This document shows positions 17,213 to 26,263 of a stretch of 64,000 nucleotides of DNA, one piece after another. The stretch's first letter is position 1, and each line of letters begins with the position of its first letter. The position numbers and the translations under genes are program-made. This DNA comes from an uncultured Acetatifactor sp. (lineage in GTDB: Bacteria > Bacillota > Clostridia > Lachnospirales > Lachnospiraceae). The stretch spans positions 62,001 to 126,000 of the forward strand of contig CAJTVB010000009.1 of NCBI GenBank assembly GCA_910579755.1, in the 5' to 3' direction. The notes under the pieces are model-generated. The model worked only from the letters and a program-made list of their open reading frames with translations. It made no database searches and was not told the origin of the DNA.

Positions 17213-18769
17213 ATGATATCACCTGCAGAGTGCTTAAAACGTATAGGGGGAAGGCTTAAAAAGGAATGGAAGCTGGCGTGGCTTTCTGCTGTCTGTGTGG
17301 GGCTTTTGATTCACATGCCTATATTGCTGTCGGATATTCCCAACCATGACGGGCTGGACAGCCTGTATTTTGACCAGAATATGGTTACCTCAGGCCGATG
17401 GTTTCTCACGGTGGCCTGCGGCTTTTCTTCCTATTACACACTGCCCTGGCTGATCGGACTGCTGGGACTGGCATTTTTGGGCTGTGCCGCGGCGGCGCTG
17501 ACGGAGCTGCTGGAGGTGAAAAAGGGGTGGGCTGTTGTGGCAATAAGCGGACTGCTGGCGGCTTTTCCGGCTCTGGCATCCACCTTTGCCTATGTGTTTA
17601 CGTTGGACGGTTATATGCTGGCCCTTTTACTGGCGGTACTGGCGGTGCTTTTTACAAAAAAATACCGGCTGGGCTTTCTGGGAGGAGCGGTTTGCCTGGC
17701 GTTCAGTCTGGGAACCTATCAAGGATATCTTTCCTTTGCCATGATTTTGTCTCTGGCGGCAGTGCTTCAGCATTTTGCGGACTCCGGAAGCTTCAGGGAA
17801 AAGCTGAAAAAGGCCTTCTCCTATCTGTACATGGGAATTCTGGGAGGGGTATTGTATTACGGGCTGTTGCAGCTTTTGCTGAAAATTCAGGGAAAGGAGC
17901 TGGCTGGCTATCAGGGAATCGATGGGATGGCCTCAGGCGGTGCTGCAAGGACATCGGGGCTTTTGCACACGGCGGTGGGGATGTATCGGGACTTTTTTGC
18001 ATTTACCCTGAAGGGAAACGTGCTTTATAATAATATAATATCATTGATGCTGTTATGTCTGCTTGTGTTATCGGCGGCTGTAACGGCAGGAATTCTGGTA
18101 TCTAAAAGAAAATGGTGGAAGAATCCCTGGTTTTTCGCTATAATAGGAATGACGGTAATTTTGCTGCCCCTTGTGACCAATGTGATTCTGCTGATTTCCC
18201 CATCCGTTACCTATCATCTGCTGATGCGGTATCAGTGGGTGCTGTATCTGATTGTGATGACGGCTTTTGTCAGCAGGAATACAGAAAAGGGAAGGATTTC
18301 CGTGCTGATGGAATGGACGGCCATGGGGGCAGCGTTGGCGTTGGTGTTTTTCTACGGAGTTACCGACAATATTGCATATTCCAATATGCAGAAGAAATAT
18401 GAAAAAACGTATGCCTACTGTGTGCGTCTGCTGGATCGGATCGAGCAGACAGACGGGTACTATCAGGGGATTCCCATTGCCATGGTGGGAGTGGTGGGAG
18501 ACGAGCAGTTCCCTCCTACGGATATCACTCTTTCGGTGACCTCGGGGATGATCGGCGCTTACGGGGACATACTGCTGTACACAGGAGAAAATTACAGATT
18601 GTTTATACAAAATTATCTTGGAGCCACGTTAAATATACTGCCTGCGGAGGCTATGGCGGAAGTGTACTACTCTCCTGAGTATACGGCCATGGAAAGTTTT
18701 CCGGGGGCGGATTCCATACGTATTATCGACGGGATTATGTACATTAAGACGGAAAATGTAACACGATGA
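17213..18769 (+). CDS. Polytopic glucosyltransferase-domain protein (GtrII-like), 518 aa
   Basis: About eleven membrane helices and an early outer loop (SDIPNHDGLDSLYFDQNM) match the glucosyltransferase-domain membrane proteins related to serotype-converting Gtr enzymes, which move a sugar from polyprenyl phosphate onto a surface polymer outside the cell. The next gene encodes the matching GtrB-type polyprenyl-phosphate glycosyltransferase, a pairing known from gtr loci. The ATG at 17213 has an AAGGAG site; an upstream in-frame ATG overlapping the SGNH gene is less likely. The sugar is unknown. Confidence 0.75.
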   Translation: MISPAECLKRIGGRLKKEWKLAWLSAVCVGLLIHMPILLSDIPNHDGLDSLYFDQNMVTSGRWFLTVACGFSSYYTLPWLIGLLGLAFLGCAAAALTELLEVKKGWAVVAISGLLAAFPALASTFAYVFTLDGYMLALLLAVLAVLFTKKYRLGFLGGAVCLAFSLGTYQGYLSFAMILSLAAVLQHFADSGSFREKLKKAFSYLYMGILGGVLYYGLLQLLLKIQGKELAGYQGIDGMASGGAARTSGLLHTAVGMYRDFFAFTLKGNVLYNNIISLMLLCLLVLSAAVTAGILVSKRKWWKNPWFFAIIGMTVILLPLVTNVILLISPSVTYHLLMRYQWVLYLIVMTAFVSRNTEKGRISVLMEWTAMGAALALVFFYGVTDNIAYSNMQKKYEKTYAYCVRLLDRIEQTDGYYQGIPIAMVGVVGDEQFPPTDITLSVTSGMIGAYGDILLYTGENYRLFIQNYLGATLNILPAEAMAEVYYSPEYTAMESFPGADSIRIIDGIMYIKTENVTR

Positions 18770-18781
18770 GAGGAGGGCCCC

Positions 18782-19762
18782 ATGGCACTGTTATCGATCG
18801 TTTTGCCGGCCTACAATGAGGAACAGAATATAGCCAATACAGTCTCCGTGCTGTCGGGGCTTCTGGAGGAAAACGGAATCGAATATGAGCTTATTTTTAT
18901 CAGCGACGGTTCCCGGGACGGCACCTTTGCGGAGATCCGAAAGGCTGCGGCGGAAAACGACAGGATACGGGGAGCGGAGTTCAGCCGCAATTTCGGCAAG
19001 GAGGCAGGTATTTTTGCGGGATTGGAGCTTTCCGGCGGAGACGCGGTGGTGGTTATGGACTGTGATCTGCAGCATCCGCCCTCGGCTATCCCCCAGATGT
19101 GGAAGCTGTGGCAGGAGGGAGCCGAGGTGGTGGAGGGCATCAAGACCAGCAGGGGAAAGGAAAGCCTTGGGCACAGGCTTTCCGCCGGTCTCTTCTATCA
19201 AATCATGAGCCGGCTGATCCGGATGGATATGAATGCATCCTCGGATTTTAAGCTTCTGGACCGCAAGGTGGTGGACGTGCTGCTGGAGCTGCCCGAGCGG
19301 AACACTTTTTTTCGGGCGTTGAGCTTTTGGACAGGCTTTCGCACGGAAAGTGTAAAGTATGAGGTTCAGGAACGCCAATATGGAGAGAGTAAATGGTCCT
19401 TTTGGAGTCTGATGCGGTATGCCGTATCCAATGCCACCTCCTTCAGCACCCTGCCCCTGCAGCTGGTGACGGTGATGGGGCTTGTGTCTATTTTATTCAG
19501 TGTGGCGCTGGCCATTCAGACGCTGGTAAGGTATCTTGCCGGCACCTCGGTGGAGGGCTTTACCACGGTGATTCTGCTGATTCTTATCATAGGCGGTTTT
19601 CTCATGCTGAGCCTGGGGATTATCGGACATTATATCGCGCGGATTTATGAGGAGGTAAAGGGGAGACCCAAGTATATTATCAGCAGGGTCACGGACAATG
19701 TCCGCGGTCAGGCCGTAGGCGCATGGAGAGCGCAAAGGCGGGAGCATAATCCGGCAGAATAG
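18782..19762 (+). CDS. Polyprenyl-phosphate glycosyltransferase (GtrB/DPM-like GT2), 326 aa
   Basis: A cytoplasmic GT2 domain opens with LSIVLPAYNEEQNI and carries the metal-binding DCDLQHPP. Two C-terminal membrane helices (about residues 230-255 and 265-290) and a basic tail follow. This is the GtrB layout, which loads undecaprenyl phosphate with glucose or another hexose from a nucleotide sugar. The start follows GAGGAGGGCCCC. Its direct linkage to the GtrII-like gene (12 bp) argues for a donor-synthase and transferase pair. The product could also feed the other GT-C proteins in this window. Confidence 0.88.
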   Translation: MALLSIVLPAYNEEQNIANTVSVLSGLLEENGIEYELIFISDGSRDGTFAEIRKAAAENDRIRGAEFSRNFGKEAGIFAGLELSGGDAVVVMDCDLQHPPSAIPQMWKLWQEGAEVVEGIKTSRGKESLGHRLSAGLFYQIMSRLIRMDMNASSDFKLLDRKVVDVLLELPERNTFFRALSFWTGFRTESVKYEVQERQYGESKWSFWSLMRYAVSNATSFSTLPLQLVTVMGLVSILFSVALAIQTLVRYLAGTSVEGFTTVILLILIIGGFLMLSLGIIGHYIARIYEEVKGRPKYIISRVTDNVRGQAVGAWRAQRREHNPAE

Positions 19763-19856
19763 CCGCAGAGCTTTTTGCGCCGGTTTGACGGCAGAGGAGG
19801 AGCTTTGGCAGGCTGTAAGGCAGAAACTTTGATGGGTATATCCAGGAGGTATCAGA

Positions 19857-21002
19857 ATGAAAACAGAAATCAGGATAAAATTTAACGTACCGCCCTATGC
19901 GGAAAAAGCGGGAGACTATATTCAGGAATGTGTGGCCGGGCAGAAAATCTGCGGGGATGGTGTATATACCAAAAAGTGTAACGAATGGATCGAGGCCAGA
20001 ACGGGAATAAAAAAATGTCTGCTCACCACTTCCTGCACCCATGCCACAGAGCTGGCGGCGCTTCTGGCGGACATAAAACCCGGAGATGAGGTTATCATGC
20101 CCTCTTATACCTTTGTATCCACCGCCAATGCCTTTGTGCTGCGGGGAGCCGTTCCTGTATTTGTAGATATCCGTCCGGATACCATGAATATTGACGAGAA
20201 GCTGATCGAGGCGGCTGTGACAGAAAAAACCAGGGCCATTGCTCCGGTGCATTATGCCGGCGTGGCCTGTGAGATGGATACAATTATGGATATTGCCGCC
20301 AGGCACGGTCTTAAGGTTATAGAGGATGCCGCCCAGGGAATTATGTCCTCCTATAAGGGAAAGGCGCTGGGTACGATCGGCGATTTCGGCTGCTTCAGCT
20401 TCCATGAGACGAAAAATTACAGCATGGGAGAAGGGGGAGCGCTGCTGATCAGGGACGAGAAGTATGTGGAGGAGGCGGAGATTCTTCGGGAAAAGGGAAC
20501 GAATCGGAGTAAGTTTTACCGGGGGCAAATCGATAAATATACCTGGGTTAATTTTGGCTCCTCCTATCTGCCCAGTGACATGAATGCGGCCTATCTATAT
20601 GCCCAGCTGGAGATTGCCGATGAGATCAATCAGGCCAGACTGGCTCTCTGGGACCGGTATTATGAGCGCCTTGAGCCCCTGGGGGAGCAGGGACGTCTGG
20701 AGCTTCCCAGAGTGCCGGAGAGCTGTATCCACAATGCCCACATGTTTTATGTGAAGGCCGGAGATATTGAGGAGAGGACCAGGCTGATTGATTGGCTGAA
20801 GGAGAACGGCATTCTTTCTGTGTTCCATTATATTCCTTTGCATACGGCTCCCGCAGGAAAGGCCTTTGGGCGCTTCCACGGCGAGGACAGATATACCACC
20901 AGAGAAAGCGAGAGGCTGCTGAGGCTTCCTATGTATTATGGGTTGACTGTGGAGCAGGTGGATGAGATCTGTGATGCCGTAAAGAAGTTTTACCGGTCAT
21001 GA
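19857..21002 (+). CDS. wecE: dTDP-4-keto-6-deoxyglucose 4-aminotransferase (WecE/RffA-type), 381 aa
   Basis: This PLP-dependent sugar aminotransferase is of the DegT/DnrJ/EryC1 family. The Schiff-base Lys is at residue 186 in FHETKNYSMGEGGAL, and the segment SYTFVSTANAFVLRGAVPVF is diagnostic of WecE-like enzymes, which make dTDP-4-amino-4,6-dideoxygalactose (Fuc4N). The dTDP-keto sugar it needs can come from rfbA and rfbB at 32.5-34.6 kb. PseC, the aminotransferase of the pseudaminic pathway, belongs to the same superfamily, so a PseC role is a weaker alternative. The start has an AGGAGG site. Its stop overlaps the next start in an ATGA. Confidence 0.82.
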   Translation: MKTEIRIKFNVPPYAEKAGDYIQECVAGQKICGDGVYTKKCNEWIEARTGIKKCLLTTSCTHATELAALLADIKPGDEVIMPSYTFVSTANAFVLRGAVPVFVDIRPDTMNIDEKLIEAAVTEKTRAIAPVHYAGVACEMDTIMDIAARHGLKVIEDAAQGIMSSYKGKALGTIGDFGCFSFHETKNYSMGEGGALLIRDEKYVEEAEILREKGTNRSKFYRGQIDKYTWVNFGSSYLPSDMNAAYLYAQLEIADEINQARLALWDRYYERLEPLGEQGRLELPRVPESCIHNAHMFYVKAGDIEERTRLIDWLKENGILSVFHYIPLHTAPAGKAFGRFHGEDRYTTRESERLLRLPMYYGLTVEQVDEICDAVKKFYRS

Positions 21003-22351
21003 GGAGGGCGGCGAAGGAGATAGAGTCCATACTGAAGGGCATATTGATGATCGGCTTCAGCGTTCAGGCGGTTCTGGGGCTTTGGTGGATGTGCGCCAAT
21101 TTTAATGGGATCCAGTATTTCGGGGAGCCAAAGGGAATGCTGTATCCGATTCTCTATCGGATGACGGGAGAAATTCCGCAGATTATGTATGTGCTCCAGC
21201 TTGCTTTTGGATATTTGGGAGGCTGGCGCTGTCTGGTTCGGATTCTGCCCGGGAAGCTTGCCTGGTGGGGGAGTCTGGTTTTACTGACCTTTCCCCTGGC
21301 CATGCAGTGTCATCTGGCGGTACTGCCTTACTCTTTTGTTTCGTCTTTGTTTCTTCTGGAATTGACCTTTGCCCGGGAAGCGCTGGAGGAAGCGCCGGCA
21401 GGGAGCCTGGCCAAGGCGGGAGGCTGTTGGCTGTTTCTTACGCTCTTGCTGCCGGAATACCTGTATCTGGGAGGAGTTCCGGTTATATTTGCACTTTTGC
21501 TTCTGATTCCCCGATACTGGAAAAATCGCCGCCGCCTTCCCGGAATCCTGTTGATTCCTGCCGCCTTCCTGGGAATGATTCTGGGGATGGGAAGTCTTTC
21601 CGGTCAGGAAAACTGTCTGAATCGTCAAAGTATCTCCCAGGCCTTTTTCAGCAGGGCAGTGTGGCCTACTATCTGGAACGATCATTATGCCTGGCCGGAG
21701 GAAATACGGGAAAAGGTGGAGGACAGGATCTGGAATGTTTCCTTTAGCGAAGACCATGTGGAGAGGATTCTGCACCCGCTTTTGGAGGAAAGCTTTGACC
21801 GGGAACAGATCATAGAGTTTTATAATCAGGCGGCCCTGTATTCCTGGAGGGTACACGGCACGCTGATTGTGCGTCAGATTATCTGGGACGGGCTGGGGTA
21901 TGGGGTGACGCCTCTGATTCTTCCCCGGCAGCTGGAGGGGCGCGGCTACGATACCCATTCCGGCAGAAACTATGAAAATATGAGAAACAGACATCCCCTG
22001 CTTACCCGCTGGTATGTGGAATATGGTTGCTGGTGGTTTGGGATGATGCTGATATTGCTTCTGCCGCTGGCCGCAGTCAAAAGGCTTGGGCAGGAGCCGG
22101 CGAAAGGCTTCCCTGCCAATATCTGCGCCGCAGAGCCCTGTGAGGATGAAGCCTGTCGTCCCGGGGGCCGGCTTTGGCTGGAGACTGCCGTTCTTTATCT
22201 GGCGGCGGCAGGGTTCCTGGTGGCAGGCTATACGCTGCGGGGAGCCGGACGGATGGACTATAAATATTCCATTGCTGTAAATGAACTGTGGCTTATTCTG
22301 GCGCTGCTGTTTTTGCGAAAGGGGAAGTGCGGTGATAGAGAACAGATCTGA
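20999..22351 (+). CDS. Polytopic membrane protein, unknown, 450 aa
   Basis: I do not recognise a family. Eight to ten hydrophobic segments are interrupted by a soluble loop of about 110 residues (residues 210-330: WPTIWNDHYAWPEEIREK through GRGYDTHSGRNYENMRN). The first outer loop (MCANFNGIQYFGEPKGM) has a single acidic residue. It starts within the stop of the aminotransferase gene (ATGA overlap), and its own end overlaps the start of the DUF6044-like gene by 20 bp, so translation is coupled through three genes. It is probably another component of glycan transfer. Confidence 0.55.
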   Translation: MRRAAKEIESILKGILMIGFSVQAVLGLWWMCANFNGIQYFGEPKGMLYPILYRMTGEIPQIMYVLQLAFGYLGGWRCLVRILPGKLAWWGSLVLLTFPLAMQCHLAVLPYSFVSSLFLLELTFAREALEEAPAGSLAKAGGCWLFLTLLLPEYLYLGGVPVIFALLLLIPRYWKNRRRLPGILLIPAAFLGMILGMGSLSGQENCLNRQSISQAFFSRAVWPTIWNDHYAWPEEIREKVEDRIWNVSFSEDHVERILHPLLEESFDREQIIEFYNQAALYSWRVHGTLIVRQIIWDGLGYGVTPLILPRQLEGRGYDTHSGRNYENMRNRHPLLTRWYVEYGCWWFGMMLILLLPLAAVKRLGQEPAKGFPANICAAEPCEDEACRPGGRLWLETAVLYLAAAGFLVAGYTLRGAGRMDYKYSIAVNELWLILALLFLRKGKCGDREQI

Positions 22352-24140
22352 GAATGATAGAAAGGGCAGAGGCTGGATCTGTCTGGGGCTTCTGGGGATA
22401 TTGGTGATTATGGCGCCGTATTTTCTTCTGGGCCAGGACAGTGTCGTGACCTATCATGATCAGCTGGACGGGGAATTGATTGCATATATTCTTCAGGCCA
22501 GGCATTTGTTCCGGGGTAATATTCTGCCGGAGTTTATGAACGGCGCTTCCAAGACCGCATTGACCTTGCCAGCCCCCTTTTTCGTTCTCTTTTTCCTGGG
22601 AGGAAATGCTTATTGGGCGCTGACGGCCATGGCCCTGCTGGAAAAGATGTGCGGATTCCTGGGGATGTATCTGCTGGTCAGGGAATTTGTGGAAGAAAAA
22701 TGGATTGCTGCAGGAACAGGATTTCTTTACGGCTGTCTGCCTTTTCTGCCGGTCTATGGAATGTCACAGTTTGGAATTCCCATGCTGCTGTGGTGTATGC
22801 TGCAGCTGCGAAAAGGCAGCCATATGCTGGCGGCCTGGTGCTATGCCGCTTTTTATGCGCTTTCATCGTCATTGGTGCTGGCAGGGTTTGGAATTCTGGG
22901 AATGGGTCTGCTGTGGATCCTGTGGGACTGGGCAGTCAGAAAACAGGCGGCGGGAGCCAAAAGGCTTCTGACGGCATGGCTTTTGATGCTGGGAATCTAT
23001 ATTGCGGAAAATTGCCGGCTCCTTGGCCAGCTTTTGGGGCTGGGAGAAGAGTTTATATCGCATAAATCAGTCTATGAGCATAGCGCCGTTCCTTTTGGAC
23101 AGGTATTTCTGCAGAGCTTTTTGAAGGGTGAACAGCATAGCCGGGACAGCCACACTTTATTTCTGGGAATCATATTTTTAAGCCTGGCGGTGGGGCTTGC
23201 GCTGCGGCACAGGCTTTCCAGGGATGGCAGGGGACAATCACACACAGTCTCCTTTGTGAAAAAGCTTCAGGTAATGGGGATCTGCCTTGGCTGCAACGTG
23301 TTTTTCTGTGTGACGACAGCGATTTGGAATTCCGGGGCGGGAGTGTTTCTGCGCAGCCGCCTGTCTGTCCTGGGAGCTGTCCAGATAGACCGCCTGCTTT
23401 GGATGGCGCCCTGTATGTGGTATCTGGCGGCGGCCTGCGGGATGGGGCTGGCCTGGAATGTGTGGCTGCAGGCAGGGCGCCGGGAAGAGAATGGGAGAAC
23501 CGGTCTGGCAAGGCTGGCAGCGGGACTTTGGGTATTGGTATTTGCCGCCGCAGCGGGCGTCACGGGGATCTGGCTGCTGCTGGCCGGAGATTTTAAGTCA
23601 AATCTGCAGAAGCTTCGAAATCCAGAATATCCAATGCTCAGCTATCAAGATTATTATGCACTTGGCGTTATGGAGCAGGTGAAGGAATTTCTGGGAGAGG
23701 CCTCCGGGCAGGAGCCTGAAGCCTATCGAGTGGTCAGCCTGGGCATTGCGCCTGCCGTTGCTCTGTACCATGGTTTTTACTGTCTGGATGGGTATTCCAA
23801 TAATTATTCGTTAGCGTACAAGGAGCAATTTCGCAGGGTGATTGCACCGGAGCTGGAAAAGAGCGACTATCTGCGGGAATATTATGACGGGTGGGGAAAC
23901 CGCTGTTACCTTTTCAGCGCCGAGATTCCGGGGTATGTAACAGTGGAGAAGAATGGTTTCTTTTTCCAGGATTATTGCCTGGATACGAAAGCCCTGTATG
24001 AAATGGGAGGAAGATATTTGCTTTCTGCCGCGTATATCTTGAATGCGGAGGAGTTGGGACTGAGTCTTATGAATGAGACACCATTTGAGACACCGGACAG
24101 TTATTATCGAATTTTTGTATATTCTGTGGAAGCATTATAG
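22332..24140 (+). CDS. Polytopic membrane protein, DUF6044-like paralog, 602 aa
   Basis: This is a paralog of the 582-aa protein at 6380-8128. Shared landmarks are the outer loop TYHDQLDGELIAY, a GMYL helix, VYGMSQFGIPMLLWC, and the C-terminal stretch YHGFYCLDGYSNNY followed by GWGNRCYLF. About eleven membrane helices precede a C-terminal soluble region. The start chosen is the GTG at 22332 after AAAGGGGAAG, inside the end of the preceding gene; a longer version starting at 22281 would add a Cys-rich stretch unlike the paralog. The activity is unknown, with lipid-linked sugar transfer as the best guess. Confidence 0.68.
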   Translation: MIENRSENDRKGRGWICLGLLGILVIMAPYFLLGQDSVVTYHDQLDGELIAYILQARHLFRGNILPEFMNGASKTALTLPAPFFVLFFLGGNAYWALTAMALLEKMCGFLGMYLLVREFVEEKWIAAGTGFLYGCLPFLPVYGMSQFGIPMLLWCMLQLRKGSHMLAAWCYAAFYALSSSLVLAGFGILGMGLLWILWDWAVRKQAAGAKRLLTAWLLMLGIYIAENCRLLGQLLGLGEEFISHKSVYEHSAVPFGQVFLQSFLKGEQHSRDSHTLFLGIIFLSLAVGLALRHRLSRDGRGQSHTVSFVKKLQVMGICLGCNVFFCVTTAIWNSGAGVFLRSRLSVLGAVQIDRLLWMAPCMWYLAAACGMGLAWNVWLQAGRREENGRTGLARLAAGLWVLVFAAAAGVTGIWLLLAGDFKSNLQKLRNPEYPMLSYQDYYALGVMEQVKEFLGEASGQEPEAYRVVSLGIAPAVALYHGFYCLDGYSNNYSLAYKEQFRRVIAPELEKSDYLREYYDGWGNRCYLFSAEIPGYVTVEKNGFFFQDYCLDTKALYEMGGRYLLSAAYILNAEELGLSLMNETPFETPDSYYRIFVYSVEAL

Positions 24141-24185
24141 ATTGGATTTATATGGGATTGTCTGAAGAAGGAGGAGTGAGATACC

Positions 24186-25298
24186 TTGGCGGTTCAGCTG
24201 GTAATTCAACTGGTGATCCTTGTGGGAGGGCTGATTTTCCTGCCTGTTGTGGTGGGAGGTCTGTTTGCCAATGCATTTTCCGGAGAAAAAAGGTTTCGGG
24301 AACCCTTCCAGGGAGAAGTGGTTTTTGGGATTTTGTTTCAATGGGTGAGCGGTCAGCTGTGCCTGTGGGCAGGCTTTCACGTTTTGTGTACGGCTCTGAT
24401 TCTGAAAGGAAAAAGCTTTGATGCAGTGATAAAGGCTTATGGGGTGCTGGTGGTCTCCCTGGTTCTGTTGGCCGCCGCCGGGGAGATCCGGCGGTGGGTG
24501 GTATATACCCGGCCCCAGGAGCATGCCAGGGACCACGATAAGAAAAAAGATGGGGTGCCGATGGTTCTCTGGTGCCTTGCAGGAGCACTTTTAGTGCTTC
24601 AGCTGGTTCTGGCCTGTGTCCTGGCGTATGAGGAGGGAGACGATGCCTATTATGTGGCCATCTCCACCGCTGCGGAAAGCTCCGATACCATGTATCAAAC
24701 TCTGGCTTACACAGGCCGTCATACCAGCTTTGATGCCCGGCATGGGCTTGCGCCTTTTCCCATCTGGGTGGCCCTGGCCGCGAGAATCACCGGCATACGC
24801 ACGGTGACCATGGCCCAGGTTGCGCTGCCGGTGGTGTTGATCGGTATGAGCTATGCCATATATTATTTGATCGGAAAAAAGCTGTTTCCGCAGGGAGCCA
24901 GACAGGTTCCCATGTTTTTGATTTTCATAGAGTTTCTTGTATTGTTCGGGGGATATTCCACTTATTCCGCTGAGAATTTTCTGCTGGTCCGGACGGCCCA
25001 GGGAAAGGCGGTGCTTGCAGCCATTGTGATTCCCTTTCTGGTGCTTTTACTGCTGCGATTGCTGGAAGCACTTCAGGAAAATCAAAAAATCGGCAGAGCA
25101 TATTGGGCGCTTCTGGCATTGACGGCGGGGGCAGGGTGTCTGTGCAGTACCCTGGGAAATCTGCTGACCTGCCTGCTGCTGGCCGTCTGCGGTTTGTGCA
25201 TACTGGTCTGCTACCGCAAATGGAAGGAGCTTATACTGATGGCCGGCTGCTGCATGCTCCCCCTGGGTATGATTTTTATGTATATGTGGATGAAATAG
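24186..25298 (+). CDS. N-terminal part of a split GT-C-like membrane protein (DUF6077-like), 370 aa
   Basis: About nine membrane helices and an outer loop with LAYEEGDDAYYVAIST, an acidic cluster typical of GT-C enzymes. The TTG start follows AAGGAGGAG. The frame ends in TAG at 25296-25298 after YMWMK. The next open frame (25308-26060) is in the same frame, only three codons later, and supplies the expected remaining helices and soluble C-terminus. The two pieces together would make a protein of about 624 residues, like its neighbours. I therefore read this as one gene interrupted by an amber codon, or two pieces translated separately. Confidence 0.6.
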   Translation: MAVQLVIQLVILVGGLIFLPVVVGGLFANAFSGEKRFREPFQGEVVFGILFQWVSGQLCLWAGFHVLCTALILKGKSFDAVIKAYGVLVVSLVLLAAAGEIRRWVVYTRPQEHARDHDKKKDGVPMVLWCLAGALLVLQLVLACVLAYEEGDDAYYVAISTAAESSDTMYQTLAYTGRHTSFDARHGLAPFPIWVALAARITGIRTVTMAQVALPVVLIGMSYAIYYLIGKKLFPQGARQVPMFLIFIEFLVLFGGYSTYSAENFLLVRTAQGKAVLAAIVIPFLVLLLLRLLEALQENQKIGRAYWALLALTAGAGCLCSTLGNLLTCLLLAVCGLCILVCYRKWKELILMAGCCMLPLGMIFMYMWMK

Positions 25299-25307
25299 GA
25301 GGCGGAA

Positions 25308-26060
25308 ATGGCAAACAGCTCTTTTTTGATCTTTGGGAAATTTATGGGAACCGGCTTGGTGGTGACCTGGTTTTTGGCAGGTTTGGTATACCTTTTTCTC
25401 AGTGAGAAAAATAAAACGCGGCGTATTCTGTTTATTTATATGCCGGTGCTGATACTGCTTTTATTTTTTAACCCGTTGTTCAATCAATTTTTTGTGTGGG
25501 CCACAGAGGAGGAGATTTACTTCCGGCTTTGCTGGCTGCTGCCTGTGATTCTGGTGATTGCCTATTCTTTGGTGCGTCTGCTGGAGGGGCTGAAGGGAAA
25601 AAGGCAGTTCGGCGTTGGAGTTTTGGCTGCGGCGCTCATTGTCATTTCCGGGAAGCTGGTATACGGCAGTCCTCTTTACAGCAGGGCGGAGAATATATAT
25701 CATGTGCCGGACAGCGTGGTGCATATATGCGATGCCATTGAAATGCCGGGGCGGGAGGTTATGGCGGTTTTTCCGGAAGAAATGCTTTTGTATGTGCGTC
25801 AGTATTCTCCGCTGGTATGCATGCCCTACGGAAGAGAGGTAATCATGGGCGTATACAATCAGCTGAATGAGGAAATGGAAAAAGATGTGGCGGAGATGGA
25901 GGCTCTGGCTCCGCTGACAAAGGAGGAGCTGTGCCATTATATCATTCTGCCTGCAGAGAGAGAAATCCTGGGGGATCCCGGCGAGTATGACTGGGAACTG
26001 TTTTATGAAACGGACGGATATGTGATTTACCGGGATACATCCTTCCCGCTGACATATTGA
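25308..26060 (+). CDS. C-terminal part of the split GT-C-like membrane protein, 250 aa
   Basis: Three to four membrane helices precede a soluble region of about 120 residues (SPLYSRAENIYHVPDSVVHI onwards). The frame is the same as that of the preceding gene, and the ATG lies three codons after its TAG. The stop codon itself forms part of an AGGAGG ribosome site 5 nt before this ATG, so separate translation is feasible. The C-terminal soluble part resembles in size and place those of the other polytopic proteins of the locus. It is followed by 203 bp without a gene before the convergent GT39-like gene; I see no terminator there. Confidence 0.55.
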   Translation: MANSSFLIFGKFMGTGLVVTWFLAGLVYLFLSEKNKTRRILFIYMPVLILLLFFNPLFNQFFVWATEEEIYFRLCWLLPVILVIAYSLVRLLEGLKGKRQFGVGVLAAALIVISGKLVYGSPLYSRAENIYHVPDSVVHICDAIEMPGREVMAVFPEEMLLYVRQYSPLVCMPYGREVIMGVYNQLNEEMEKDVAEMEALAPLTKEELCHYIILPAEREILGDPGEYDWELFYETDGYVIYRDTSFPLTY

Positions 26061-26263
26061 CTGTGACAGCGCATCGTATGATCTGATTGCAATCGGCTGA
26101 ATGGCGGAAAGCGGACGGATATGCTCGGAAACCAAGGCAGGAAAGATTGGGGAATGTGGAACAGGATTGGATTTATGCCGGGGATGGAAGATGAATTACG
26201 CCGTCCAAGGATGCTGCTGGTAAAGGCAAAGGTGAGAAAATAGCCTATAGAAGCTGGCCAGGT

